A DNA stretch of 64,000 nt from Paramoeba atlantica (lineage: Eukaryota; Discosea): the NCBI GenBank assembly GCA_977017575.1, contig CDRNVI010000051.1, positions 332,516 to 396,515 on the forward strand, in the 5' to 3' direction. The position numbers and the translations under genes were made by a program. Below the pieces are notes generated by a model that was not told where the DNA came from, ran no database searches, and saw nothing but the letters and a program-made list of their open reading frames with translations. Within the stretch, counting starts at the first letter, position 1, and each line of letters starts with the position of its first letter. Of this stretch, positions 10,413-20,915 are shown piece after piece.

Positions 10413-12763
10413 TAAACCGGGGGTCAGCTCAATATTAAGGTTAGTTTAATATTAAGATCTACTTTAATATTAATATTGACACTTTAATATTAAGATTCAC
10501 GTTAACATTAAGCTTCGATTTTTTACGGATTTTCTTTGGCTCTTTGACTTTTCTGATTTTTCTAATGGACGTTATCGCTACAGTTTGGCCTTTCCGAGGA
10601 GGCCATGGGTCACGGTGGCCTCCCTTGAGGACCACTAGACGTGTCCTCCGCCGACGAGACTCTCGGCTCTCTGCATCTGGCGGTGGCCGAGCTCCCCGCA
10701 CCTCGGCTCTGTCGCAGCTCTCTGCACCTGGAATGCCCCCGAAACTGTAATATGGGGATTACGCATCCGGCTCTCTGCACCTGGGACGCCAGCTCTCCGC
10801 ACCAGCACACCTCCGGCGAGGACGAAACCTCACTTGATCCACCCGTCGTATGCGGGATAAGGACATAGTGAGTAAATCTCTGCACTATAAGTGCATGATA
10901 AAACAATGACGGCACTCAACGTAATTACGGAACACCTTAGTTAAGGGACAACCCCTTCTGGGACAAAAGTGTCCCGTAATTAAATGTCACTTAGCTTTGA
11001 CCTGTCTCACGGAAAAGGGCAATACTACATACACAATATATCTCCCCATGGAGCCACCGAGTCCAAGTTTCTGGTGAGTGATTGTACTGCAGGTTCTGTT
11101 GCTATATTTTTTCTTATTTTTGTACATGGCATATATGGGCGTGTAAAACTTTTCTGCTGACAATATGCCGGTCGAGCCGGATCCACCACACTTCGTTCCA
11201 GGCAGTGGAGCGAAACGCACTCCCAAGGCCCAAGTGTGAAGAACCGGATGAAAGATCAAATGATAGTGAAGCATCACATTCCAGTGATTCAGAGGATTCC
11301 TGTAAACTTTGAAAAAAAGGAGGTAGAAGTTCTACCGTAGAACTAAGATTTGCCCTTAAACGGGGGTACAACGGGAGTACGACTTAATGTACCGGGTACC
11401 CTTTTATATACCGGGGGGGGGGGTATAATCGCTACCCAATATACCCCCACCCCCTTGTTTTTCACGGTGCCGTCATGAAATTACCCCTTTTAACCTCTTT
11501 GGTTAAGGTTGTCTAGCAAAAACAAACACTAAAAACATTGGAGCTAATATACCCCCCACCCCCCCGCATTATACCCCCCACCCGGTATAAACGGAGAGCG
11601 AATATACCCCCCCTTAATATACAGGGTATACTTTATTATACCCCCCTGTACATATTAAGATTAGCATCTTTCCAATCTTAATTATCAAGATTGCTAAGAA
11701 CCCTGTCAACTCCACCGTCGATGGCGAGGCCAAAGAATTTAGCTCCATCTATGGTTCGTCGAATGTCTTCCCAGATCATGTCGGCAATTCGACGTTCACT
11801 GATATGAAATTCGCGAGGAGAAGGAAGGATCGATGCAGCTTCTGAAGGATGTATGTCGGGGGGAAATTCTTGAAATAAGGTCTTTACGCACTCGAGGAAT
11901 CCTTCGGTAGAAAGATTTCTCTGAGCTGCGAAACATGGGAGAGCTTCGGAGATGTACTCCTCTAGCGACTTGGGATTTGCAACTTCACTGGAGTCTTCCA
12001 TCCCCTGCTGCGCCTTCGAGCAGCACTCTTTCAAATGTTTATAACAAAAATTCTCCCCCTTGCTATGGGTCACCCACCCACATACTTTACATCGAACATG
12101 CTGTGTGTGGCCCATAGCATCATTCCGGATGCCTGAGACGTTTTTCCGAGCCCACTCGAGGCACAATTTTCCAGAGGACTCAACGCCGAGATCGCATCGC
12201 TCGTACGTTAATTGCTCCTGTCGACGGAGGCTTCCACAAGCGAGTGGATCGTTCCCGCAGTTGCTTTTTCTCTTTCTCTGGAGAACATTCTCCTCTTCAA
12301 GCGGAGAGAGGGACGCACTTAACGCTACTTGGGAAGGTGTCTCTTCTAACTGTGACGTAATTGCGGCTACTCTCTCGCGATGCTCCCGTGCTGACGGTCG
12401 CTTTCTTGTGTTTTCAGGGGTGGGGGTTGAAGGTGCGCTTTCCGAGTTCTTTGAACGTTGCGTCATTTAAAACAGTGAGTGAGAAGGTGATTAAAGGAAG
12501 TGATAAGGTGCAAACAAAAAGGCTGAGCAATACTTGTGTACCAGTCCTAAATGTCGCAATAAAGACAAATCTTTCCATTCATATACAGGGAAAAACTACA
12601 TTTCTATAGACACTTAATAAGATTATAGACACCTTCGAAAAGTAGTATCTCATAGTATATAAGATATCTCATAGTATAAGTAGTATCTCATAGTATAAAA
12701 TACTAGTTAGACTATGTTAATATTAGCATTTCCAATCTTAATATTAGACTGACCCCCGGTTTA
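10413..12763. mobile_element. Nested inverted-repeat element with TAAACCGGGGGTCAG ends (copy A)
   Basis: Left TAAACCGGGGGTCAG and right CTGACCCCCGGTTTA form perfect 15-base inverted ends. Both continue inward into AATATTAAG-type repeats (about 10,432-10,515 on the left; 12,713-12,750 on the right). Inside are a GC-rich block (10,560-10,860), G/C-run TATACCCCC palindromes (11,370-11,645), a minisatellite with about three units of AGTATCTCATAGTATA (12,635-12,700) and the truncated hAT ORF. The autonomous partner is unknown. Confidence 0.6.
11678..12466 (-). pseudogene. Truncated hAT-like transposase, N-terminal 262 codons (copy A)
   Basis: The N-terminal half has a Ser/Arg-rich start, then a Cys/His finger-like block (C-K-V-C-G-W...H-L-K-E-C-C at about 128-150), then a helical region. 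It ends in FFGLAIDGGVDR, followed shortly by a stop. The last block aligns with YGIAVDAGIDR of the 809-aa transposase at 50,611-53,040, where the first catalytic Asp sits. The frame therefore stops just after that position and lacks the rest of the RNase H-like fold and the dimerisation domain. It may be a dead fragment or a stand-alone DNA-binding derivative. Direct repeats of an AATCTTAAT-rich motif flank it (about 11,650-11,690 and 12,713-12,750). Confidence 0.65.
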
Positions 12764-13116
12764 ATCACAAAAGAGAAGAGAACCCCACAATATGTGCAAC
12801 ACAATTGATTCAGTCCCAAAGAGACTTCGAAACGTGTTGCAAAACAATGGAAGCCATTCCGGATACTACTCCTCTTCTCATTAATTTTAATAAATGCCAT
12901 TCCTATTTTTTCAAAGAAAAATTATAGATTTTCAAAAAATTATGGTTTTGAAGAAAAAAACAGGAAAAGCTAGAATAGAGGGGAGGACACCGCAGAAAAA
13001 TTTGACCCTCGCTTCCGACAAGGGCCTTGGATCTCACGTTCTGCGATAGCTTAGCGCAGAAAAATAGCGTTTTTCCATCAGGCAGGATCATCAATCAGGA
13101 CTTTTTGCCTAACCAT

Positions 13117-13184
13117 TCTCATTAATTTCTATAAATATAAATTTTCTTTTTTGTTATAATTAATATTTATAGAAATTAATGAGA
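13117..13184. repeat. 22-bp perfect inverted repeat with 24-base loop (copy A)
   Basis: The arm TCTCATTAATTTCTATAAAT (continuing AT) at 13,117-13,138 is repeated in perfect inverse at 13,163-13,184. It lies inside the right arm of the TIR element and could fold as a strong AT-rich hairpin. A partial echo (TCTCATTAATTTTAATAAAT) lies at about 12,877. Function is unknown; it may be the remnant of a palindromic mini-transposon. Confidence 0.7.
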
Positions 13185-13950
13185 GGAGTTCTTTGCATTC
13201 AGAGTTAACTTTTGGACACAACCGTTTTTTGCTCCATTTTTCATAGACAAAAAGATGTCATATTTTTTTATTTTGGTCAACTTTCGGGTCACCCAGGGGG
13301 CACCAGGGGGTCTCTATGAAAAAAAGGCGGAAGAAGTCTTCGCTGGGGGAACGAGATCTCTCCAATGCTGCAAAGATGAGCAAAAACGGATAAAAAAAGT
13401 CAAAATTCCGAGGGGGGGCAAGATCAACTGAGACCACTGTATAGTAGCCGTACAACAGCCATTTTCAAGCGTGCTGTATCGACATTTAGCGCTCTCGCCG
13501 TTGTATTGCAAGGCTACTGAATTTGTGCACTAGACATGTCATATGCAGCCCGATAAAAAATAGAAAAATAGGTGGTAAGAGAGTTATTCCTACCGATGAG
13601 GCAATAGAATATTCTTCACGTGGTGTTCGGCAGTACTATTGCCCCAATATCGAACACTAGTAGACTTTGAATGTGCTGACGAGCTTGCTCCATAAAAAGC
13701 GAGGGTCCCGACTTTCGAACAGGCGGAAGCCCGTGGAAAATCCAATGGAAAATCCACCGAACTACTTGAAATAAAGGTTCGTAAAGGTTTCTACTGGAAA
13801 TGCAGCATAGCCTCCGGTGAATTTGTCATAGTATCTTCGTTGATACACTCGAAGCCTCGTCAATCTAAATTGTACTGACGTCTTCGATTTTATTCAGTCT
13901 CTCGCTAGTGAGGTACGACGTACAGGATTTCCGGTACGCTTTCCAAGCCA

Positions 13951-15150
13951 CCATGTCAGAAAAGTCGTTTTCTTGCCCTTATTTTTTCTATCGGCGCACG
14001 ATTGGCCGAAGGCCACGAGTAGGGGGTAGTATGGCCGTAGGGGGTATAGCGAGGGCGTGCCTGAGCGGGCCTGAGTCATACGCGGCGTTGTTAGTGGAAA
14101 AAAATTTGCGAATTGCAACAATTTTCGAAGCCCGATGTACTTGCACCAAAACATCTGCTTTTTGTCTGATGAAAAACAAATTCTGGAAAACAAAAGCGTG
14201 GGCGGTGGGGGAAGTAAACTGAGCGTGAAGAAATGTAGCTGAAAAAAGTGTCGAAAAGCGGAAAAATATCAGGAAAAATAGCCGAGGCACTGAACCTCCT
14301 TAACAGGCACCCAATCCTGCCTAACACATTGACCCTTCCCCTGCGAGAAACACCAAACTCAGAACGATACAGAAGACATCTCAAACAATTAGAAAACGCC
14401 TGAGAGCTAGAGCCCGAGCGTCGCTCGCTGCACGATAGGGCGGTACACCGCAGTGTACAAAGATGACACATCCACTCGAGTAATTTGACCTCGACCATGC
14501 GAACTAAAATTCGCGAAGGAACCGGGGCATCATTTAATACACAACGTGTAAAAGATTCATTCCCATTCGGAGACAGTTTAGAATCTCAGATCCGGTTCCT
14601 CCACGCAGACGTGCGCACCTACTACACCAATTCCCCATATCTGCGGTTCTCGGCGACGTCTGTGTCCGCATTGGCACTCGGATTCTCAGGTCCCGCGTAT
14701 TGCACATGGGCTTTAAGCTCGCGTGTGGAATTGCGCAGGCACTAATCTGGGGCACAATTCTACACAGAGAACCTGGCGATGAGTTACTAGACCCTATCAC
14801 AGAGCTAAATCAAGAAACAGCACCAGGCATTGTACAAAACCCAGGAAAAGCAGTAATCGCTATCTTGTACGACTCAATCCTGTTAGTGGCGAGGGCGCGC
14901 GTGAGCGGACCTGAGCCATACGCGGCGTTGTTAGTGGGAAACAATTTTCGAATTGTAAAATTTTTCGAAGCCCCATGAACAGGCACTAAAACATCTGCTT
15001 TTTGTCGGTTGGAAAACAAATTCTAGAAAAAAAGTGACAGGGAAAAGTGGAAAACTAAAGCGCGGGCGGGGTGGAAGTACCTTGAACGTGAAAAAAAGTA
15101 TCTGAAAAAAGTGTCGAAAAGCGGAAAAATATCAGGAAAAACATTTTTTG
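13951..15150 (+). mobile_element. Retroelement relic: RT-like fragments between long direct repeats (copy A)
   Basis: A degenerate repeat of roughly 250-330 bases at about 13,951-14,285 recurs directly at about 14,880-15,150. Shared blocks include CATACGCGGCGTTGTTAGTG, AAAACATCTGCTTTTTGTC and GTGTCGAAAAGCGGAAAAAT. A third partial copy lies at about 16,585-16,955. Between the first two, frames around 14,480-14,880 give peptides resembling a reverse-transcriptase core (HMGFKLACGIAQALIWG, then AVIAILYDSILLVA, like the P-M-G...A-Q and Y-x-D-x motifs of DIRS/VIPER/TATE-type RTs). Frames are broken. The family assignment is tentative. Confidence 0.45.
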
Positions 15151-15505
15151 TGAAGCAGGGCGAATGCAGTAAGCCAAAAGTGGTGAAGAAAAGGGATAGG
15201 AAAGGTACAAAAAGTCGTGTTCTAAATGAATCATAACAAATAAATGAAAATAATTATGGAAATAATTTATCAAAATTTTACAAATCAATATTTTTTTGGC
15301 GCTTTTTAGGTATACTTTTTAGTTATTATGGAGAAACGCGTTCGCTATATTGTAGATCACTTGCAACACCTTTTTTACGTAGATGTGTCGCAGAAAAGTA
15401 ATAACAACAAATTTACGACTCCTCTGTGGTACTATCCGAGTAGTCACTATACAAACTTGATAATGAGTTTATAGTTTCACTGGAACTGTAGTCCCCCGAA
15501 TTAGA

Positions 15506-16258
15506 CTATCCTTGCGGTAAATACATCACGTACGACGGCAATTTCACATCTGGAGCATAGGAAGAAAAATTGTTGCGTCGCAAATCTAGATGCACAATCA
15601 CGTCTCGATTAGTCGGTTTCAATAAAGTCTTCAAATCCACGACCCCTTCAAGACGGTTGCGGTGGAGGCCCAAATATTGGATAGTCTCCGGAAGTTTGTC
15701 TAATTTTATAGTCCCTGTAAATAAATTGCGATCAAGAAACAGCTGGAGTAGCATCGGCGGAAGGGCAGTTAGGTTTATCTCACCAGAAAATCGATTACTC
15801 TGGACCATCATTTCTGTAAGAGTTCGAGGCAGGTTCGTAAGATCAAGTGCACCAGACAAAACGTTAGTCTCGGCGATGAAATAATCTAACTGTTCGGGGT
15901 ACTGTATTTCAGTTACTGCACCCTCGAGGCGCGGGTGTCCTACTACGGCTATATGAAGCAGGGTTTTAGGTAAATTATCCCAAGAGAGGTGCCCACGTAA
16001 TCTAAGTGTGCGAAAACTGTGATACCATGATATTCCGATAATAGTTTGTGTAGAATCACACACCACTCCTAACCAGGTACATACAGAAACTTTTTTTACT
16101 TTCCCGAACCATCCTTTTTTTGAAGTTTTCCACGATTTTGGCTTCTCAAGAATGGGTGACACAAACCGTTCCATCATGTCTTCTTGAGGAAGCAAATAAG
16201 AAGAGACTTTACCACGCCTCAAGTCAGAGCCGTCGTCAGCGTTGTAAACAGTAAACAT
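15506..16258 (-). CDS. Short leucine-rich repeat protein, 250 aa (copy A)
   Basis: Relative of the 634-aa LRR protein with only about six repeats. The N-terminal region (1-58) carries no clear signal peptide. The cap motif C-T-W-L-G-V-V-C lies at about 60-67. Repeats then follow the pattern LPxxLxxLxLxxNxFsGxidL up to a short tail ending VMYLPQG. Either it is a naturally short family member or it has lost repeats. The frame is intact and identical in copy B, which fits function or very recent duplication. It shares strand and spacing with its neighbours. Confidence 0.75.
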   Translation of the reverse strand: MFTVYNADDGSDLRRGKVSSYLLPQEDMMERFVSPILEKPKSWKTSKKGWFGKVKKVSVCTWLGVVCDSTQTIIGISWYHSFRTLRLRGHLSWDNLPKTLLHIAVVGHPRLEGAVTEIQYPEQLDYFIAETNVLSGALDLTNLPRTLTEMMVQSNRFSGEINLTALPPMLLQLFLDRNLFTGTIKLDKLPETIQYLGLHRNRLEGVVDLKTLLKPTNRDVIVHLDLRRNNFSSYAPDVKLPSYVMYLPQG

Positions 16259-18104
16259 TAAACAGAATTTTTTAAACTGTTTTCTTTTCCTTTAAACTGT
16301 GTTTTTTAAGCGGGAGTATGATTATTGTACAAAATTAGAGCTTCGTCACGTACGAAATGCATAAAAACCAAAAGTCTTGGGAAATTTTGAACTAACTCTC
16401 ACAAGAATACTATCTGTTTTTACTTACCACCTCTTTTTATCCTTTCTAAAAGTTTGTTGCAAGGATTTGAAATGGGATTAGTTCTACTGAAGGGGTATGC
16501 TGAAGACACTCCCTTCATAAAGTGCCCAAAAAAAGTCTGAAAAATATATTTGGTTTCTACCTCAAACGATTTACATAATAGCTATTTTTTGACGACAAGA
16601 AAAGTCGTTTTTTTGCACGAGTGTTTTCAAACTGCGCACGAGCGGCCGAAGGCCACGAGTGTTTTCTGAGTCGAAAACATGGCTTTCCTTATATTTTATC
16701 CGCTTTGAGACATTTTTGCTAAGATTTTCTACAGTTTTACATGGGAAAAAGAATGCCCAGTAAAGAGGGGAACAACACGCGGCGTTGTTAGTGGGAAAAC
16801 ATCCGCCTTTTGCCTGATGAAAACTAATTTCTGGAAAACAAAAGTGCGTGTGGAGGGAAAAGTAGAAGACAAAAGTGTAGGCGGAGGGAAAAGTAACCTG
16901 AGCGTGAAGAAATTTTTCTGATAAAAGCGTCGAAAAGCGGAAGAATATCAGATTATATCAAATGTTTTATGTAAAGTTTTATGTATACGAACCCATGGTC
17001 AAAATAAGGCGCCCTCCTCTAAAATCTCAATGCTTCGTTTTTTAGGCTAATTTTGTTGCATTTTATAGATCTCAACACATTTTTTTGGATTTTTTAGATC
17101 TCAATATAGAGAATTTCCGGGTTAAGAAGCGTAGCCCCCTCTTAAAACGCTTCTCAAAAATTTACACTCTTTAACAGCAAAAATGTTCTCCCCTCTGAGA
17201 AATTCAACTTTGTTTCCTCTCATTTTTGTTGCAAACGAGAGATCTCGTTTCACTAGCGAAGATTATTGATACATTCATCTCATAGTGACCCCTGGTGCCT
17301 CCCGATAGCAGGAATCGGTTAGAGCTTTGGGTTAGAGATCGGTCGTGAAAGTTAGCGTTCAATCCGTCTTTATGGAACAAATCTTATATACGCCAACATC
17401 TTTAAAAGATGATCTTTTATCACCCACTTGATGGTAATAGTGAAGAACATAGCAGAAAATCTGTCAAGAAAGCTCACAGGGCAACAGGTCGCTCCATTTG
17501 AATTCTTTTACTTTAACTATCGTACAATCCATTATTGCAACGGATCGCTCCTATAGTTTATGGAATTCATCGGGAAGCATGTGCAATTTTCTATGCAGGG
17601 GGTTCTAAAGTAGGGACCCCATCCCGGGGTTTTGAAAAACGTTCGGGGACCACTTTCCGCGTTAATCAACTCACCAGAGGTTATTGCTCCGTTTTGGCGT
17701 TGCATACTACTGTAAAGTCTACGTATTCCTTTCGTTAATTTCGTAATATTCTAGCGCCGAAGGGAAGGTAGTCATTGCATAAAAAAGGATTACGTACATA
17801 TTTGTCGTATGGGAAGGATTAAAAATGGAAAGGTTAAATGATGGTGGGATTAAGCTTATCTTTGTCAAATTAGTAACATGCTGATTAACAGGTCCAAAAA
17901 CAAATCTATCTAGCGCATACCGAGCGACCAATTGAGAACGTAGTCCTTTCCCTGCTAAATTGCAGTTAAATTGTAAAGTACATTTTATCCTTCCACAATT
18001 CACACAAACTCTTTTCACCTACCAGCAACCGTTTCATTTGTGAAGTGATCTTGCTTAATTTTACTTCATTTGACTCTCGGGGAACATGAACTCTCAGTGA
18101 AGTG
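16259..18104. other. Repeat debris between LRR gene and XPO1-derived tail (copy A)
   Basis: Contains the third copy of the retroelement-type direct repeat (16,585-16,955), a decayed Tc1/mariner TIR (about 17,244-17,312) and AT-rich sequence. The small minus-strand frame at 17,719-18,018 (99 codons, with C-V-N-C and a few LRR-like steps) might be an LRR relic. I see no convincing gene here. Confidence 0.35.
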
Positions 18105-18731
18105 CTACTCATCCCCCTGTGCTTGTTGTGCATACGTCGTGGAGTGCTTTTCCACCACAAATCCCGGCACGGGGCCGTGTGTGGCCCACCGGGTGTGGGC
18201 AACCCCAGAGCCGAGCGTGAGAGAAGGTGAAGAAGAAGATACAGAGGAACCCGTAGATAAAGATAAACAACCCGAGGAGGGTGATGCGCTACTACAGACA
18301 ACTCCCGAGACGACTCCCGAAGAAGCCGAAAAAGATGAAGAACACGAACGACTCGCGCATCCTGAAGCTGGAAAAGACGACAAACAAGCGGATGAACCCC
18401 CCCTCGACCCTTCTGCTGATTTCAGCTCTCCTACCGCACAGGAGCTCCTCTCCTCCGTGTCGCCCTCTCTCTGGTTTATATTCCTATCCTCCTTCTCCCC
18501 TATCAGCTCCCACCCGGTTTGTTGTTTCACGTAATCCACGAGGTTGGAGACGTTGCCTTTCTTCTTAATAATCTTTGGAGCATTGCGGGGATCCGAGGCG
18601 GCATCAAAGCTAATCCCAGCGGAGTCGTACCCGCGGTACTCCAGTCGCCGTAGTCCACGTAGGAGAGTGACGACTAGGGATTCCGGGGAGTGGGGGAGAC
18701 CGAAGAATGCGTAGGCAAAGATTCCACACAT
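18105..18731 (-). CDS. Chimeric ORF: GFAT residues 1-187 fused in frame to the last 21 residues of XPO1
   Basis: 208 codons. The first 187 residues are identical to the GFAT gene at 2,712-5,327, including Cys2, YRGYDSAGI and RWATHG. After Gly-Pro the sequence switches to VPGFVVEKHSTTYAQQAQGD plus a final E, the exact C-terminus of XPO1. It is the direct product of the tandem duplication, with the frame kept across the junction. It keeps the upstream sequence of GFAT (5,328 onward equals 18,732 onward) and the 3' flank of XPO1, so it could be expressed. It lacks most of the glutaminase domain beyond RWATHG and both SIS domains, so GFAT activity is not expected. It could be a dead by-product or a young gene. 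Confidence 0.85.
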   Translation of the reverse strand: MCGIFAYAFFGLPHSPESLVVTLLRGLRRLEYRGYDSAGISFDAASDPRNAPKIIKKKGNVSNLVDYVKQQTGWELIGEKEDRNINQREGDTEERSSCAVGELKSAEGSRGGSSACLSSFPASGCASRSCSSSFSASSGVVSGVVCSSASPSSGCLSLSTGSSVSSSSPSLTLGSGVAHTRWATHGPVPGFVVEKHSTTYAQQAQGDE

Positions 18732-19010
18732 GGGAAAAGAGATAGTTTAGAAGGGAAAGAGATAGTATAGTTTTAAAGTAGTATAGTTTTTTCCGTTTTC
18801 GAAGGGGTTAATCTCTTTTAATAAAAACAAGAGCTATACAAGAAAGACAGAAACGATTCACGTTTTAATTCAATTTATAGGGGAAAATGAGAATTGAAAA
18901 CAGGTAAAAGGGAATTGCCCAGAAACGGGGTACGATTTTCTTCGTATTCTGTAGCTATGGATCTGGGCGCCATATGCACAACACCCGTGAGCTAAATGGA
19001 GAGCGCAGTA

Positions 19011-20915
19011 TTACTCCAATACGACACAAGAAGGAGCTGGTGTCGGCAACACAGTACTAAACTGGTTTCCAGAGAGACACAGGGTTAGCATTGACGATGG
19101 GACGTGAGAAGTGTCAATGATGCCGGTGAATTTATTGTGGCTTAAGTCCAGAGTGCATAAATCATTTGGAAGAGCCCGAAGCTCAATTTCACCAGAGAAA
19201 AGATTGTGCTGTAGATACAGATCTTCTAATTTTGAGCACAATCGTGTGAAGTCAGGAGTTCCTGTAAGAAAGTTGTTCTCCAAGTGAAGTTCGGCCAAAT
19301 TATCCGGAAGCAAAGACAAATTCACGGGTCCAAAAAAGTGATTGTTCGCTAGGTTTAAGGAGCGCAATTCAGCATTCAGATCAGACAAGTTAATTTCTCC
19401 CACAAAATTGTTATTATTCAGCCGGAGGATATCAAGGCCAGCGGGAAGCATCGTAAGATCGATGGTTCCATCGAATTTATTATGTTCTGCGCAGAATTGA
19501 ATTAGTGCTTCAGGAAGACATGGCAGAACGAGAGGTCCCGCCAAATCTGGATTATTGTTAATGAAACAATCTTCAAGATTTTCGGGTAGATTTTTGGTAC
19601 GAAACTCCCCACTAAACATATTATTATTTAGTGCGAGTTTTGTCAAGTACTGCGGGAGGTTTCCGATAGCAACAGAGGGACCTAATTGATTATGACTCAG
19701 CCAAACCTCCTCTATGGTTTCCGGCAGATGTGAGAGATCTACGTTGCCGACAAATTGATTTTCCATGATCATGATTTGATGCAAAGGTGGTGGAAGTTGT
19801 GTCAAATCGACGCTTCCCGTAAATTGGTTACTGTGTAGTGCAAGGTGTTCCAGTTGCTGCGGAAGTGATGTTAAGTCCAGAGACCCGGAGAGCGCATTGT
19901 TGGGTAGCGCCAAAACGTGAAGAAAGGGGGGTAACTGAGTTAGATCAACGCTCCCTGTCAGTTGGCAAGAAGCTATTGCTAGCGTCGCCAGTTGCTCGGG
20001 AAGCTGGGTAATGTCTATCGATCCTGAAAACGAATTCATCCCAAGAAACATTTCTTTTAGACCTGAGGGCAGTGTTATTAAATGAAGTTTGCCTTCGAGT
20101 TGGTTGCGATTCAGCATGAGTGAAACCAATGCTGGCGGAAGATGAGTCAAATCTACACTCCCCGCGAAATGGTTTCTCTTAAGAAATAAGGTTCGCATGG
20201 TGCATGGCAAATGATCTAAATGGAGGTCTCCGTACAGCTCATTCTGCCCAACATCAAACAGGCGTACGTTTGGCGGGAGTCGTTCAATTTCAATTTTGCC
20301 ACTAAGCTTGTTCTCCGATAATGCAATATCGCGCATTCCCTCTGGAAGATCGTTCAGAGAAATGCCACCGCTAAACTCGTTATTATTTAGGCGCAACTCT
20401 TGTAGGGCCCTTGGAAGATGACTCATCATTAACTGTCCCGTAAAGTGGTTTGATTGCAATTCTAACACAACTAGTTCGCCGCCCAGTTCAGACCATTCGA
20501 TTTCGCCCGTCAAATCGTTTTGTCCCAGATGCAGCTGCAGAATAGATCGAGGTAACTCTGATGTGGGTAAATTTCCGTACAGGGCATTGAACTGCATTTC
20601 CAGCACAGTGACAGTGGGAGGCAAATCTTTCCAATTCGGGACACCTCTTAAATTGTTACACCCCCACTGAATACGAATAATTTCGCTACCGGAATTACAT
20701 CGCACGCCCATCCACTGGCATCCCGGTGTTTTGGTATTCCAGTTTGATGAGGTTAAGGTCAGATTCGATACAAAGTGTGCCAAGTAATACTCTGAGGGCC
20801 AAATAGTTCCCCGTACTTTTTGAGGTCGAGCGGAAATGTTTCTACCCTCTATATCCCGAGGTGGAGAATGTGAAATTGTCGTCTTATCATCTCTTGCCCT
20901 TATGGCGTGAAACAT
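19011..20915 (-). CDS. Leucine-rich repeat protein, 634 aa (copy B)
   Basis: Translates identically to the 634-residue LRR protein at 5,607-7,511: the C-Q-W-M-G-V-R-C cap and about 22 LRRs with 'LP' steps. Complete identity over 634 codons, including synonymous positions as far as I could compare, shows that the duplication is very recent, homogenised, or an assembly product. The upstream flank is also identical. Confidence 0.85.
   Translation of the reverse strand: MFHAIRARDDKTTISHSPPRDIEGRNISARPQKVRGTIWPSEYYLAHFVSNLTLTSSNWNTKTPGCQWMGVRCNSGSEIIRIQWGCNNLRGVPNWKDLPPTVTVLEMQFNALYGNLPTSELPRSILQLHLGQNDLTGEIEWSELGGELVVLELQSNHFTGQLMMSHLPRALQELRLNNNEFSGGISLNDLPEGMRDIALSENKLSGKIEIERLPPNVRLFDVGQNELYGDLHLDHLPCTMRTLFLKRNHFAGSVDLTHLPPALVSLMLNRNQLEGKLHLITLPSGLKEMFLGMNSFSGSIDITQLPEQLATLAIASCQLTGSVDLTQLPPFLHVLALPNNALSGSLDLTSLPQQLEHLALHSNQFTGSVDLTQLPPPLHQIMIMENQFVGNVDLSHLPETIEEVWLSHNQLGPSVAIGNLPQYLTKLALNNNMFSGEFRTKNLPENLEDCFINNNPDLAGPLVLPCLPEALIQFCAEHNKFDGTIDLTMLPAGLDILRLNNNNFVGEINLSDLNAELRSLNLANNHFFGPVNLSLLPDNLAELHLENNFLTGTPDFTRLCSKLEDLYLQHNLFSGEIELRALPNDLCTLDLSHNKFTGIIDTSHVPSSMLTLCLSGNQFSTVLPTPAPSCVVLE

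Larger units (their letters stand above)
10031..13439. mobile_element. Tc1/mariner-type TIR element with TA target site, non-autonomous and invaded (copy A)
   Basis: The left end CAGTGGTTTCAGTTGATCTT is matched in inverse orientation at the right end (..CAACTGAGACCACTG). Similarity extends about 150 bases inward on both sides through GGAGAGATCTCGT and the block CCCCCTGGTGCCCCCTGGGT. TA lies directly outside each end, the classic Tc1/mariner target duplication. No Tc1/mariner transposase was found inside. The interior holds a second inverted-repeat element (10,413-12,763) and a truncated hAT-like ORF. A third, decayed TIR of the same family lies near 17,244-17,312. Confidence 0.75.
4767..18172. 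repeat. 13.4-kb direct tandem duplication, copy A
   Basis: The sequence from inside GFAT (4,767) to the XPO1 tail fragment (18,172) recurs head-to-tail at 18,171-31,585. The offset is 13,404 bases up to about 10,550 and 13,413 afterwards. All aligned reading frames I compared between the copies translate identically. The only difference noticed is one extra 9-base unit in copy B. At the junction XPO1 sequence ending CGGCACGG meets GFAT sequence GGGGCCGTG, leaving a two-base GG overlap. Both parental genes survive at the outer ends, as expected for a simple tandem duplication. Confidence 0.95.

Noticed and set aside
10459-11371. Overlapping ORFs in the GC-rich part of the nested element
   Set aside because: Short frames on both strands through a GC-rich block of a transposon; none shows a family motif and several are mutually antisense.
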